DNA of 64,000 bases from Serpula lacrymans var. lacrymans S7.9 (taxonomy: Eukaryota > Basidiomycota > Agaricomycetes > Boletales > Serpulaceae). The position numbers and the translations under genes were made by a program. Under the pieces are notes generated by a model. The model ran no database searches, had not been told where the DNA came from, and was given only the letters and a program-made list of their open reading frames with translations. The stretch covers positions 535,298 to 599,297 of the forward strand of contig NW_006763305.1 of NCBI RefSeq assembly GCF_000218685.1, written 5' to 3'. The stretch's first letter is position 1, and every line of letters starts with the position of its first letter. Shown here one piece after another: positions 1-10,830 of this stretch.

Positions 1-1632
1 AGACATTGCAAGAGCTTGCTAAGGAGTATACCATCGATAGCGATGATGGTATGTCCAGCACGCTCCCTCCCGACATCCAAACTGGCCTAGCGCGTTTGCA
101 GTCTGGTCCCACTCTGTACGACATCAATTCTTTCTTTCCGCTCTTCCCTGCCATATACTTCCTCACATCTACACCACGCACCCTTGCACGTGCCACGCAT
201 GCTGTCCTAGATTCCTTCCTTGGTCCGACACCATCACCTTCTGAATCGACGGGGCAACTTCCTCCGTCGTCGCCCCAATGCACTTACCTCGAACTGCGAA
301 CAACTCCACGTGCAACTACAGCTCTCACGTTCGCCTCGTATCTCGATGTAGTTCTCGCAGAGATCGAACTCTATCCCCCCGAAAAAGCTGCGCTTATTGT
401 TAGCATTGATCGGAGGATGACGGTTGATGTCGTAAAGGAGATTGTAAAGCTTACGATCGACTTGAAGGAGCAAGGAAGGAGAGTGGTAGGGGTTGACTTG
501 TGCGGAGATCCGTTGGTGAGTGACTGTGGGTTGTACTATCGCTTGAGTCATGGTGTAGAGACGGGTCACTTCATGGTCTATGACATCCACATGGGGCAGT
601 ATATGTACTTTACTTCTGATAAACGCGTATCTATTGAGGTCTGTGCTCATGTTATCCAAAGGCAGGCAATATGCACGAATTTGCGCCTCACTTCAAGCGT
701 GCAAAGGAAGCTGGCTTGGGTATCACCCTTCACATAGCAGAGGTATGTCTAAACATCCGTTCGTTAATCTAATTGATAGATTTACAACTTCACGCGATCT
801 TCGTTGATTTTGGTTTATCCTTAAAAATATGTCTGTGCTTACATACCCGTCTAACTGTAGACCGTGACGAATCCTGCCTCCGAGACGCTCCACTTCCTCT
901 CATGGTCCCCCGATCGACTCGGGCACGCCACCTTCCTCAACGAAGATGCCAAAGCCATAGTCATGCGCGACAATATATGCGTCGAGATATGTCTCACGTC
1001 TAATCTGTTGTAAGTGGGAGAACACATATATATGCGCGTAATTTAGTGTGACACTTTCATTGATGTGGTTGTATCTTTCTGCAGGTGTAAGACCGTGTCG
1101 ACACTCGAAGAGCACCATATTCGACATTACCTTCGGAATAACCATACCATTGCTATCTGCGTACGTCGTTTATCCTGCTTCCTCGATACCTATCTTCTCT
1201 ATGTGCTCCCTCTCGATCTCTTCACCCCCACTCCTCCTGCTTTCAAGGTATATATGCTCAGCTGACTACATCCTTTTCACTGCTCTGGTTTGGCTTGATA
1301 CGGTTCACTTCGTGTCTCCGCGAACTGTCCAAATGGTTTCCCTCTCGGTTACTAACTCTACATACTTGCTTATCTTTTCCTGATCCGATGCCTTTTACCT
1401 CTGGACGCCTTTATACATCTACTGTATATTTACTAAACAGACCGACGATACACTTCCATTCCGCAATTCCCTTCCAGGCGAATACGCGCTTCTTCTCGCT
1501 ACGCCCCCACTTGGTCTCGGCCTTTCTGAGGCGGAGGTCGAGCGAGTGGCGAAGATGGGGATGAGTGCGCGGTTTGGGTGCGGGAGTGGACCTGGACCGT
1601 CGGATGACGCTGTGACGGTGCCAGATACCTGA
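1..1632 (+). CDS. Adenosine deaminase-like protein (ADAL type), 5' end cut by window edge
   Basis: Purine deaminase of the ADA/ADAL family, which hydrolyses adenosine or N6-methyl-AMP to the inosine form. The reading frame is open from the first bases, so the start and the N-terminal HxH metal ligands lie outside the window. Five exons read as about 1-515, 662-742, 861-1009, 1085-1160 and 1441-1632, all with GT-AG introns. Visible family motifs are LHIAE (metal His and catalytic Glu), SPDRLGHATF (His) and ICTDDTLPF (Asp pair). The tail ends PSDDAVTVPDT. The stretch AGNMHEFAPHFKRAKEAG matches the ADAL pattern better than classic ADA, so the N6-methyl-AMP role is favoured, but this is inference. 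Intron 1 (516-661) is open in frame for a while and could be mistaken for coding sequence. Confidence 0.85.
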
Positions 1633-2549
1633 TGCGTACCTCACTCAAGATTTTCCAATGGATAGAGAAGGAGCGTGTGTTCGACGGTGACAACGCTCTA
1701 CGACGATATTTTCATATATATTCAACTCACTTCTGTATCTGTACAATCTATTCAAATGTACTATAGGATAAACTAGCTCACAGCCATACCTCCCAACTCA
1801 TTTCTCCTGTACTCATTACACCGCAAGGTTTTATCTGGAATAAAATATTTGCAATGCTGTTGCAATAGCGGTAATAGCTTCTTTACATTAGAAAATTTCA
1901 TCCTAGTACTATCAAGCAGAGCTGTCATCAAAATTGCAATAAAAATAAGAAGTTACTCCGGATCTTAGCTACCCATCGAGGGACGGGGTACCGTGATGCG
2001 AGATTGAGGTGACAGCTTTCAAAATGGAGGAAAGGATACTAAAATGCAATAGTATTTCCCTAAGCCTTGTCCTCACATTCTTGCAGCTCTTCATTTTCGA
2101 ATTTCTTGTCAATGGACAGTTTATCCTGTCAATGATAGAATTTTACAAATTGACATGCGCAAGACGTTGGGGCCAATAGTTAATAGCAACTTTGGCCATG
2201 TTCACCCAAGGTAAACAGTTTGTTCTTTCTTGCTCCGAGGTGGAAATAATGGAATGAAGATCCGAACGTCAAGAAGATCATCTACTGTATAGCTCAGTGA
2301 TAACACAACAGCACTGTAGCGACATGTAGTACAACTGTCAACTGCATAGATACTAGATATAGACAAGAAAATCCGACCTGTGAAAAACATTCCGCTAGGT
2401 ATACACCCGCACGCCTTCCTTCCTTTGACAATCTTTACGTTCCGGGTATGTCCTACAGTTGTAAACCACTCCCTCACAGTTCGGGTGGTATGAAAAAATC
2501 AAAATCAAGTAGATCCCAGCTTAGATAAGACAGACGGTCAAAAACCATC
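1633..2549. other. Intergenic region between convergent genes
   Basis: AT-rich 3' flanks of the deaminase gene and of the SDR gene, which end towards each other. I see no supported gene, RNA or repeat here. Short open frames near 2200-2480 on the minus strand have no recognisable pattern. Confidence 0.5.
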
Positions 2550-4007
2550 TCAGATGCCTCGCCCGCCTGTAACCTCCAGGGTGTGTCCAGAGACGTATGA
2601 TGCGAGGGGTGATGCAAGGCTACAGTGACAACAAAGTCAGTATACAGGACCCAATAACGACATAGTCAATGCGTCAGTTAGTCAAGAGGTGGCTTACAAA
2701 AGCATTCCAGCAGCTGCTTCATCTGCCGTTGCCCCACGACGTAATGGTATATCTGCAAACGCCGTCACTGCGTTGGGGTTACTAGCGCCCGTCACTGGCG
2801 GACGTGCACCAGGGATTCCAAGAGCGACTTTCTTCCCGTCAATCTCGATCGAGGCGCCACCCTCTTTGGCAGCTGTTAGCCTGTGTGAGGGACATTGAGC
2901 CTGCGAAGACAGACAAGACAGGGAAGAACGCGTAAATCACCTGGTGTGCACGAGGCCATAAGCAATCGTATTTGCGCGCACGCCGAATGGACCCCATTCC
3001 TTCGCGATTGTTTTGGTAACGCCGACGACAGCGGATTTGGCAGCTGCGTAGTTGACTTGTCCGACGTTTCCGTGTAGCCCAGAAGTTGAGGATACATTGA
3101 TGATGGACCGATTTGACTGGTCCTATGGAAATTGGCCCGTTAATGAAACATCAAACTTCATGTGCGATGGTAGGGGGCATACCTTGATTCGGAAATAGGG
3201 AGCTGCTTCACGTACGAGACGGAAGGGAGCGCGAACGTGAATTTTCATGATCACATCGTACACATCGTCCGGCATTGTGTGTATCATTTTGTCATATGTG
3301 AAGCCAGCTACGAGCATTGACGGTGATATGGTATCAGCTGTTAACGCCGCACATACATTGTCAAGACATACCGTTGTTTACAATGTGGTTTATCTTTCCG
3401 TATTTTCTACGGAAGGCGCAGGTAAGCGGTGAGTTGACATGCCTGTGTACTAGAGGAAGGAAAGAGCTTACTGGACTGTAGCACCAACTACTCGTTTCGG
3501 GAAATCATCCGCACCGACATCACCTGCAACAGCGATTGCGTCGCCGCCTGCTGCAACTATTTCTGAGACGACAGCTTGTGCTTTTGTCGCGTCAAGGCTA
3601 ATCACGGTGTAAATCAATTGATAAGGTGGAGATACGTAGAGGCAGAGACATTCAACATGGTGAGCTGAGTGGAAGAAAGAATAAATTGACTGCTCACTCG
3701 CTGACCACGACTTTTGCGCCTTCTTTCGCAAACAAAAGAGCCGCGCAACGTCCGATACCCTACAAGTCACAGTCCAATATGCCAAAATGAACAATCCGTC
3801 ATTTTATAGCAGACAATCTAAGTGATTCTTACCTGCCCAGCGCCTACATAGCCCACCATAGATGTATTTGAATTTACAAGTTAGCTGATTGTACTAAGTA
3901 ACGTTGTGCTGTCACTAGCCTGTGATTATAGCCACTTCCCCAGCTAGAAGTCCCCTTCCGTAGGCATTTGATATGTGTCCTGATACTTGTGCCAAGCGGT
4001 CAGCCAT
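2550..4007 (-). CDS. Short-chain dehydrogenase/reductase (FabG-like)
   Basis: NAD(P)-dependent oxidoreductase of the classical SDR family. The start is MADRLAQVSGHISN at 4007. Family motifs, once spliced: ITGAGQGIGR (TGxxxGxG cofactor loop), HIVNNAGF (NNAG), IINVSSTSG (catalytic Ser) and YAAAK (YxxxK catalytic pair). The C-terminus is SPLASYVSGHTLEVTGGRGI. The gene is cut into about eight exons, one of them only 11 nt (3833-3843). Intron 1 (donor at 3919) starts with GC, not GT (CAG|GCTAGT). The FAKEGAKVVVSD segment after the glycine loop carries an acidic residue where NAD-preferring enzymes have one. The substrate cannot be told. The overall pattern resembles 3-oxoacyl-ACP reductases and peroxisomal hydroxysteroid-type SDRs. 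Confidence 0.85.
3833..3843 (-). other. 11-nt micro-exon of the SDR gene
   Basis: The 11 bases between AG at the end of intron 1 and GTAAGA at the start of intron 2 are needed to complete the glycine-rich loop ITGAGQG. Without them the frame is lost. The preceding intron uses a GC donor. Confidence 0.7.
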
Positions 4008-4452
4008 GATGCTTGTGATGTTTCTGAGCTTGGGTTGAGATAAAGGATGTGGGGAATGTGAAGTTGCCAGTGGGACCTCTGGGCTGGTACTTTATTCATT
4101 TATTACCGGGGTCGGCCTCGGTAATGTGGCCGAGTCGGCTACTTTACCTCCAACGTGATTTTCAACCGGAACCAATCTGAAGTTTTGGTGTTCACTTGTT
4201 ATTATCGATGATTATGCTAATTTTTCGATCTCATAGTCGACTATGATCACCTATCTATCACCTTGAATCCAAAAAAAACCCGTCCAGCGAGTATTTCCAC
4301 AAGTATTTAAAGTCACAGTGCTCCCACACATCTCTTCTTTACTCCTGCCTTCGTGTGTACACCTCTCCCCTTGGTGCTTTTTATGCTCCTCATTACACCT
4401 GGCCATACCCAAATATTTCACCTCCATTTCACGCTACTTTCAGACACCACCA

Positions 4453-5937
4453 CTAGTCACTCAGTTCATCCTCCGATTCTGATTCCTCCCTATAGGTATG
4501 GATTGGGCCCTGCTGTTGAGCATACGAAGGATGCAAATCTTTAGATGACACGCGCCTTGGAAGGTAGGCTGGTTGCCAGCTGCGTGGATTATCGCCTACA
4601 GTTCGAAGGGACTGTGAATAACTTTGGAATTGGTTTTTATTCTGTGACTGCGAACTCTGTTGAGGTACACGGCTTCCTTCGTCGATGGAAGGGTTCCTAG
4701 TAATGCCAGGCCTGCTGGCTGATGCAGGAGGTTGGAATGAGCGTGAATATGCAGATGCTGTCATTGCCACAGAATGTGGTACAGGCGGGAGACCCGTGTA
4801 GGGCTCTTTTTCAGGAACGGCGGGAGGAACGGGAGGAGGTCGGTATGAAACGGTGGGTGCATTATTTGCAGCGTTACGTCTATGGTACGAATCGAACGTA
4901 CGAGACATGGCTGCATCCTGCTCGGGCGTGATAGTGGGTTTCCAAATCTCGGGTACGTTTGGCGTAGAGCGTATATTGCTGTTTATGCTGCTGCTTACGC
5001 TAGTTTTATTTCGAAGGCTTCCTCTCCTCATATTATCTGACATGGCCGCATCCTGCTCGGGCGTGATAGTGGGTTTCCAAATCTCGGGCGTAGAGCGTAT
5101 ACCGCTGCTACTTATGCTAGCCTTGTATTGAAGGTTTCCTCTTCTGATACTGTCCGGCATATCCAGAGGAGGAGGAGACAGTCTGGTCATCCCTTCCATC
5201 TGGTGTACAAAAGGAGGCATCTTAGGCCGGTCCTGGATTCTCTCGCTCGTGTGCAAGGTGGAAGGAGCCCTGTAAGTACCCACCCCTTCTCCACTAATGG
5301 ACCCGGAACGACTTTTCGTTTTATCAGGCCTTCCAGCGCCATAAAGATGTTCACCCCCTCGATCCCTCCAATCAGCAAAGTAACTGCCTTCACGTCCAGT
5401 CTCCTTGGTCCCCTTCGGAGTCAAGAGACCGTCTGATTTCCGATCTGTGGTAAGAGTCTTAGGACTCTCCGTTCGGGGAGGCTGAGCAGGTTGCTGTAGC
5501 TCAGCCTGTTCCCTCTCTTTCGCTTTCCTGTCCCAAATCGCTTGTAGTTGATTCTGCATTTTCCTATCTTTTGCTATCTTGTCCAAAATTGCTTGTTGTT
5601 CCTTCACCATTTCATTTGACCATGTCACATCTACTTTCTGGCCAGCACCCCAGCGACGTTCCTGTCTCTCCTGTTGGAGGGCAGTTTGGAACTGGTTTTC
5701 CGCCAATTTACGGATGTTATTCATCGCCTCATGGTGCTCCCTGCTTATACTCTCCCGATCTTCTTCGCTTACGACAGCCTGCGCCAGTCTGTCCCGCATA
5801 CGCTTCCTAGCTTCATCGACCATTGAACTGAGGTTCACTGTGATCCTATCTCTGAGATTGAGCTTCCATCGCTCGTCAGGTTCCGTGTCAAGGTCAGCAT
5901 GAGGGTCGGCGGGAGGGTTGTGTATCAATGTTGCCAT
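4453..5937 (-). CDS. Proline-rich coiled-coil protein of unknown function (unit A copy)
   Basis: A 494-residue protein on one open frame; I do not recognise the family. The start at 5937 (MATLIHNPPADPHADLD) is the first ATG of the frame. Residues about 20-150 are charged and heptad-like (RDRITVNLSSMVDEARKRMR, then several Gln/Glu/Arg-rich helices), so a coiled coil is likely. The rest is Pro/Ser-rich and probably disordered. A unit of about 40 residues containing EIWKPTITPEQDAAMS occurs twice (around residues 280-300 and 325-345). The C-terminus is acidic (EESESEDELSD). There is no signal peptide or membrane segment. It is divergent from the membrane protein gene at 7516, which may share regulation. 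A broken copy lies at 9512-10830. Confidence 0.75.
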   Translation of the reverse strand: MATLIHNPPADPHADLDTEPDERWKLNLRDRITVNLSSMVDEARKRMRDRLAQAVVSEEDRESISREHHEAMNNIRKLAENQFQTALQQERQERRWGAGQKVDVTWSNEMVKEQQAILDKIAKDRKMQNQLQAIWDRKAKEREQAELQQPAQPPRTESPKTLTTDRKSDGLLTPKGTKETGREGSYFADWRDRGGEHLYGAGRPDKTKSRSGSISGEGVGTYRAPSTLHTSERIQDRPKMPPFVHQMEGMTRLSPPPLDMPDSIRRGNLQYKASISSSGIRSTPEIWKPTITPEQDAAMSDNMRRGSLRNKTSVSSSINSNIRSTPNVPEIWKPTITPEQDAAMSRTFDSYHRRNAANNAPTVSYRPPPVPPAVPEKEPYTGLPPVPHSVAMTASAYSRSFQPPASASRPGITRNPSIDEGSRVPQQSSQSQNKNQFQSYSQSLRTVGDNPRSWQPAYLPRRVSSKDLHPSYAQQQGPIHTYREESESEDELSD

Positions 5938-7515
5938 CTCTTAGGCAAGGAATGGAGCTGAGGTCGGGGAGTGGTAGATGGTGTGGATATATGGCTGGAG
6001 GGCTTATCAGGTGCAAAGACACAGCCTGAGATTTCAGCGCTTGGAGAGTAAGAAGAGAAAATGGATGGGTGAGATAGGGTCAGGCGTAGGACCTCGCTGG
6101 TAGAGGACGTCTTTCATGATTCCATTATTATATATTACAGAGACTGGGCGTTAGCCAGCCTGCAGGCAGCATTCAACGTGGTTTATGTGCGGGTCGGCGA
6201 CTGTTACTGCATACACCGGAAGAGTCGCACAAAAATGTGCCAACTGAAACGGAGTGCCACTGTTTTGCTTGGTCTCCTCTAAGCAAACCCTCCGAAGGTT
6301 GAATTTCCTATTTCCTGGCAACATTGTGTACTGAACGGACTCCTGTTTTTATTTATTACAGTGAATAGCCCCTTGACCAAATGGATGCGGTATTATACGC
6401 GGCGAGCTTAGTCACGGTCAGGAAAATGCCGCGACTTTTTGATCGATAGAAAGAAGTTCTGTTAAGAAAAGCCAAAGTACACAAGAACGGATAGACATCT
6501 TGTTGGTAGGAATTAAATTGAAGATGGGCCTGAGTACGTTGCTATCCCTAAGAACAAATTAACAGACTGAAATGGGCATAGTGAAACGTCTGGCACGATC
6601 ATATTGTTGATTGCCCAGAAAGACCAGATACATCAATGGAGAAAGAGTTCAAAATAACATACTCCAAGACCTGATGAAGCCTTTAAAGGTCCATCGCTGG
6701 TGCGTCTTCCATCTAACATGAAACTGATGGACGATTTTCTAAATACAACTCGTATGTAGAGTTTGCTCGGAACGACTTGATTCGATTCAAGTTCGGAGTG
6801 AGCGGATGGGATTCGGGTTACTTGGAAGAATGACCGATGGTTTCTGGTGAGAGGCTATTAGAAAGGATCAACAGTGCCCAAGGATAGTCCCAGTCATCGA
6901 ATTAAGGTATGAGCTGCCTTCCTATCATCAAGGTCTAGCGGACTGACTTTCAGGGCCCTCTATTATAATGTTTGATGCATAGCCTATCTGGAAGGTATGT
7001 CGAAGATCTGAAAAGTCTTGCGTCACTGAACGTGGCCCTCGTGTTTTAAAACAGAAGGAGCATAACATCATATCTTGTGGTTTGACCGTGACTATCGGCG
7101 CAGCCCTAACGACAACACCCCTTCATATGTGTTCTCAGCAGAAATCTGAAACTGTGATATTGCGAAGTAGTTGTCTATGTGGAACTTGCCGCACATATCA
7201 AAGTTTCAACGATCACGACAACTTCAGTAGCGTTATGTGCAAAGACCTCAAACAATAACTCCCAAATCGTACGTTGGAACAGACTGTCGGTAATCTCTTT
7301 TGATGTTTCGACTTATAAGCAATATTTCAAACCATGCTTGCTGTAAAGATGTTATGCGGATGGTGACAACAATGTGCAACTCCACAATGTTCGTCATGAT
7401 CATCTATCAAATCGGTATTTTTTTTCGTTGGCATCGCTTTCTGATGTTAGCCCTGTTTAAAGGAAGGCTGCTGGTGGGACTGAATGAGTATCCACCCAAC
7501 TTGCTTGAGCTTACT
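5938..7515. promoter_or_regulatory. Divergent intergenic region, unit A
   Basis: A 1.6-kb region between the coiled-coil gene and the membrane protein gene. It is mostly diverged from its counterpart in unit B (about 10850-12163), apart from the block at 6902-7040 and the last roughly 250 bp before the membrane gene start. No transposon ends were seen. Confidence 0.5.
6902..7040 (+). other. Highly conserved non-coding block, unit A
   Basis: These 139 bases match 11540-11678 with about four differences and no gaps, whereas the bases on both sides have diverged and carry indels. The block contains a well-formed intron pattern (GTATGAG at 6907 to CTGACTTTCAG at 6953), a 41-base putative exon (6954-6994), then another donor (GTATGTCG). 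The putative exon carries the mini frame ATG-TTT-GAT-GCA-TAG at 6968. A spliced 5' leader of the downstream membrane gene or a small RNA are both possible. Confidence 0.55.
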
Positions 7516-9081
7516 ATGCGTCTGAAAATTTGCGAAATATGGGTTGTGACTGCAGCGGCGTTGTTAGGGGTAGCTGCGCAAGGTTCTCGTGCGTTTTCTA
7601 CGAGTTCGATCCAGGTACGTCGGTTTTTCTATCCAGTCAGAATTCTTGTAACGTTTACACTTTAGTGAGTGCGATCATTAGCTTGTGGAATGCTTTAGCT
7701 GAAGGTTTTCCAGGTATTTGGAGTTCACACCTCGGGAGACTGCTATATCTGCTCGGGTATATCTCGACGTAAGTTCTTTTTACTACTATCAAGTAATGGA
7801 TTGTTGAAGACCAGCACTCTCAATACTGCTACTGCCTCACAGAAATATATCATTGGTAGGTGGTCGAGATCTTCATCATGCGTTGATGACTGCTCACTAT
7901 CCCGACCTCAATTACCAGTCTGCGACCTTGCACCTATGTGTTTTCTTACTCCTCTTCCTACAGTCTCGGTTGTCACATCCTCAATTACGAGCAATGTTCA
8001 ACTCTTGCCCACCATTAGCCTCACTACTGTAAAACTTTATTCCTCTCAGTGGATTTCTCCCTGGCAAAGTCCCCCTGTCCGCACTTCAACTACGCCAACA
8101 AGCGTAGGTACCACGTCCACATCCACACCCACATCCGCATCCGCATCCACATCCACTTCCATAGATATTTATACCTCTTCAGGAACTTCCTTTATGGACA
8201 CGACTTCTGTCGTTTCCTCAGTCGTGGATGGTCAGTTTACAATCACTGCCACTTTCAGGACGACTTCCACGCTGGCGGATACTTCACGGTCCCACATTGG
8301 TGCCATTGCGGGTGGTGCAGCCGGGGGTGTAGCTAGCATTGCAATTGTTATCATATGCGCTATTTTATTTATGCGCCGACGTGCTAAAGTCATTACTCCG
8401 TCATTGGATGAATCTACACACCATAGCACCGTGATTAGGACACCAGGGCCACATGCCTTACCATCGCTTCGCCCAACTCCAGTAACGTCCTCAGTTATTG
8501 AAGGACATGTCAGACCCTTCGGAGTAGACCTAGATTCTCGCCACAGCTTGGTATCACAAACTCAGCCTCGACCGTCCTCGATGCCACCACCGGATAGGAA
8601 GGAAGACTTCGCCATGCCTACCAACTTGAACACCGCCCAGTCGAATAGTATTAACGATCCACTCACACATACTATACTCCGGTCACCTCTCCAGTCTTCT
8701 TCTCGATCATCCATAGCGGCACCATCATACAGGTCCGAGCCTTCCAGCAGTGCGGAGTCTAACGCTTTAAATGCATCACTTATCCGACCCTCCAATTACC
8801 CGCTTTTGCAGGCTAGTCCTCGATCATCTTCGGAAGTACAATTGTCCAGGACAGGCAATCAAGTATGGCATGAGAGCATAACCGATACATGTCCTCCCAG
8901 TTACATATCCTCGCAACCTTCCCTTCTACCATCGTCGGTGGTACCATCGATTAGGACGGCAGATAGTGACATGCACATTAGTACCACCGGATCTGACCTC
9001 CCTGCATACTCTCGTGTTGCCGCTGAGTCTCGGCAGTCCTTGGCGGCACCATCTTATAGTAGTAGGCCAGGTTCAAGTTAA
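7516..9081 (+). CDS. Single-pass membrane protein with Ser/Thr-rich ectodomain (unit A copy)
   Basis: The start at 7516 gives a signal peptide (MRLKICEIWVVTAAALLGVA, then AQG). The in-frame model is 7516-7614, 7810-7855 and 7919-9081, about 435 residues. The ectodomain is rich in Thr, Ser and Pro and includes a TST/SAS run encoded by a degenerate hexamer repeat (8113-8160). A Gly/Ala-rich membrane segment (GAIAGGAAGGVASIAIVIIC) is followed by the stop-transfer sequence MRRRAK. The cytoplasmic tail is about 230 residues, Ser/Pro-rich and basic to neutral, and ends AAPSYSSRPGSS. The layout recalls fungal Wsc/Mid2-like cell-wall sensors and related agaricomycete membrane proteins, but I see no WSC cysteine domain. 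Function is not assigned. The exon structure between 7614 and 7919 is uncertain. Confidence 0.7.
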
Positions 9082-9511
9082 CACCGTCGTTGAGCCAAAT
9101 TTTCTTGTCGATACCATCCCAGCTTTACCCCGAGCGTCAAGCCTGGTGGCCTACCTTTGATGGCTAAAATGGCAGCCATCTGCCGATCGAAGTGTAATGT
9201 TCTCGCGTGCTATTTATCCAAAATCCCCACCAGTAAAATGAGAATTGTTCTGTCTATCTAGAATCCCAGTACACTTGCTTCCAAAACTATAATCAATTAT
9301 GCGGCTGTGTCACTTCACGTTTCATTTCCTTTGAATATCTTTAGGTCATCCTTTCAGTCTCTATGACCTCCACGCACACATCACTCCTGTTCTTTACATC
9401 TGGCTTCGTGTGCACACCTTTCCTCTTGGCGCCTTTTATCCTCCTCTTACGCCTGGCCACCTCTTCTACACATCTCAGCTCCATTTCAGGCTGCTCTCGG
9501 ACACCACCTGC

Positions 9512-10830
9512 TTACTCACTCAATTCATCCTCCGATTCTGGTTCCTCCCTATAGGTATGAGTTGGGCCCTGCTGTCGAGCATAAACAGGGCGGATATCTT
9601 TAGGTTGTAAGCGTCCTGGAACGTAGGAAGAAAGCCAGCTGCGTGGAATATCGTCTGGGGTTCGAATGGACTGTTAATAACTTTAAAATTGACTTTTATT
9701 CTGTGATCGCGAGTTCTGCTGCGGTATGCGGCGTCCTTCGTCGATAGATGTGTTCCTAATGATGCCAGGCCTGCTGGCTGATGTAGGAGGTTGGAATGAG
9801 CGTGGATTATCAACGGGGCGTGAATATGCAGATGATGTGTTTGGCACAGAATTTGATAATACTGACAGGGAAATTGCGTAGCGCTCTTTGTCGCGCTCAG
9901 GAGAAGGTCGGTATGAAAATGTGGATGCGGTACTTGCGGTGCTACGTCTATGATACAAATAACGTACGAGACATGGCTGCATCCTTCTCAGGCGCGAGTG
10001 TAGGATTCCAAATCTCGGGTACACTTGGTGTAGAGCGTATACTGCTGTTACTTATGCTAGCCTTGTGTCGAAGGTTTCCCGTCCTGATACTATCTGACAT
10101 ATCAGGGGGAGAAGGTGATGATCTGGTCGTGTCCTCGATCTGGTATACAAAGGAGGCATCTTAGGCTGGTCCAGGATATTCTCGCCCGGCGTGTGCGAGA
10201 TGGAAGGAGCCCTGTAAGAACCCACTCTGAGTCCTTCCCCACTAAGGGACCCGGTACAACTTTTCGTTCAGTCAGGCCTTCCAGTGCAATAAAGATGTTC
10301 ACCCCCTCGGTCCCTCCAATCAGCAAAGTAATTGCCTTCACGTCCAGTCTCCTTGGTCCCCTTTGGAGTCAAGAGACCGTCTGATTTCCAATCAGTGGTA
10401 GGAGCTTGAGGACTCTCCGTTTGGTGAGGCTGAGCAGGCTGTTGTACCTCAGCCTGTTCCCGCTGTTTCACTTTCCTGTCCCAAACCGCTTGTTCCTAGG
10501 ACCCCCTCCATTTTGCGGTCTCTTTCTATATTGTCCAAAGTGCTTGTTGTTCCCTCACCATTTCATTTGTCCATGTTGCATCTACGTTCCAGCCTTTCCC
10601 GCTGGAGGGCAGCTTGGGAATGGCTTTCCGCCAGTTTAACGATATGATTCGTGGTGCTCCTTGCTCATACTCTCCCGCTCTTCTTTGCTTAGGACAGCCT
10701 ACGCCAGTCTGTCCTGCATATTCTTTTTAGCTTCGTCGACCATTGAACGGAGATTCATTGTGATCTCCTGTCTGAGATAGAGCTTACATTGCTCATCAGG
10801 CTCCATTTCAAGGTTGACATAAGGGAATGT
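9512..10830 (-). pseudogene. Broken copy of the proline-rich coiled-coil gene
   Basis: The minus-strand sequence aligns along most of the 4453-5937 gene but is split over several frames. The N-terminal part reads EPDEQCKLYLRQEITMNL and runs to MQDRLA, then meets a TAG where the other copy has a Gln codon. Later pieces (around 10268-10471, 10102-10341 and 9683-10024) lie in different frames. The ATG region of the intact copy has no equivalent. The 40-residue repeat unit is present once here, against twice in unit A. Confidence 0.8.

Larger units (their letters stand above)
4330..9290. repeat. Tandem duplication, unit A (about 4.9 kb)
   Basis: This segment is repeated directly at 9361-14290. 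The order is the same in both: coiled-coil gene on minus, conserved non-coding block, then membrane protein gene on plus. The repeated left edge reads cttcgtgtgyacacctytcc, and the right edge includes the shared phrase tatttatccaaaatcc. Similarity is high in coding parts and in one non-coding block but patchy elsewhere, so the duplication is not recent. Confidence 0.85.

Noticed and set aside
516..661. Open frame extension of the deaminase exon 1
   Set aside because: The conserved reading DPL-AGNMHEFAPHF needs this stretch removed as an intron; its translation does not fit the family.
2202..2477. Minus-strand open frame of 91 codons
   Set aside because: No family pattern, no clear introns or promoter, in an AT-rich intergenic stretch.
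7714..7756. Candidate exon in the membrane protein gene (reads VFGVHTSGDCYIC)
   Set aside because: Well conserved in both copies, but 43 bases long, and it breaks the frame with the exon at 7810 and the main exon. Kept out of the model, though splicing here is unresolved.
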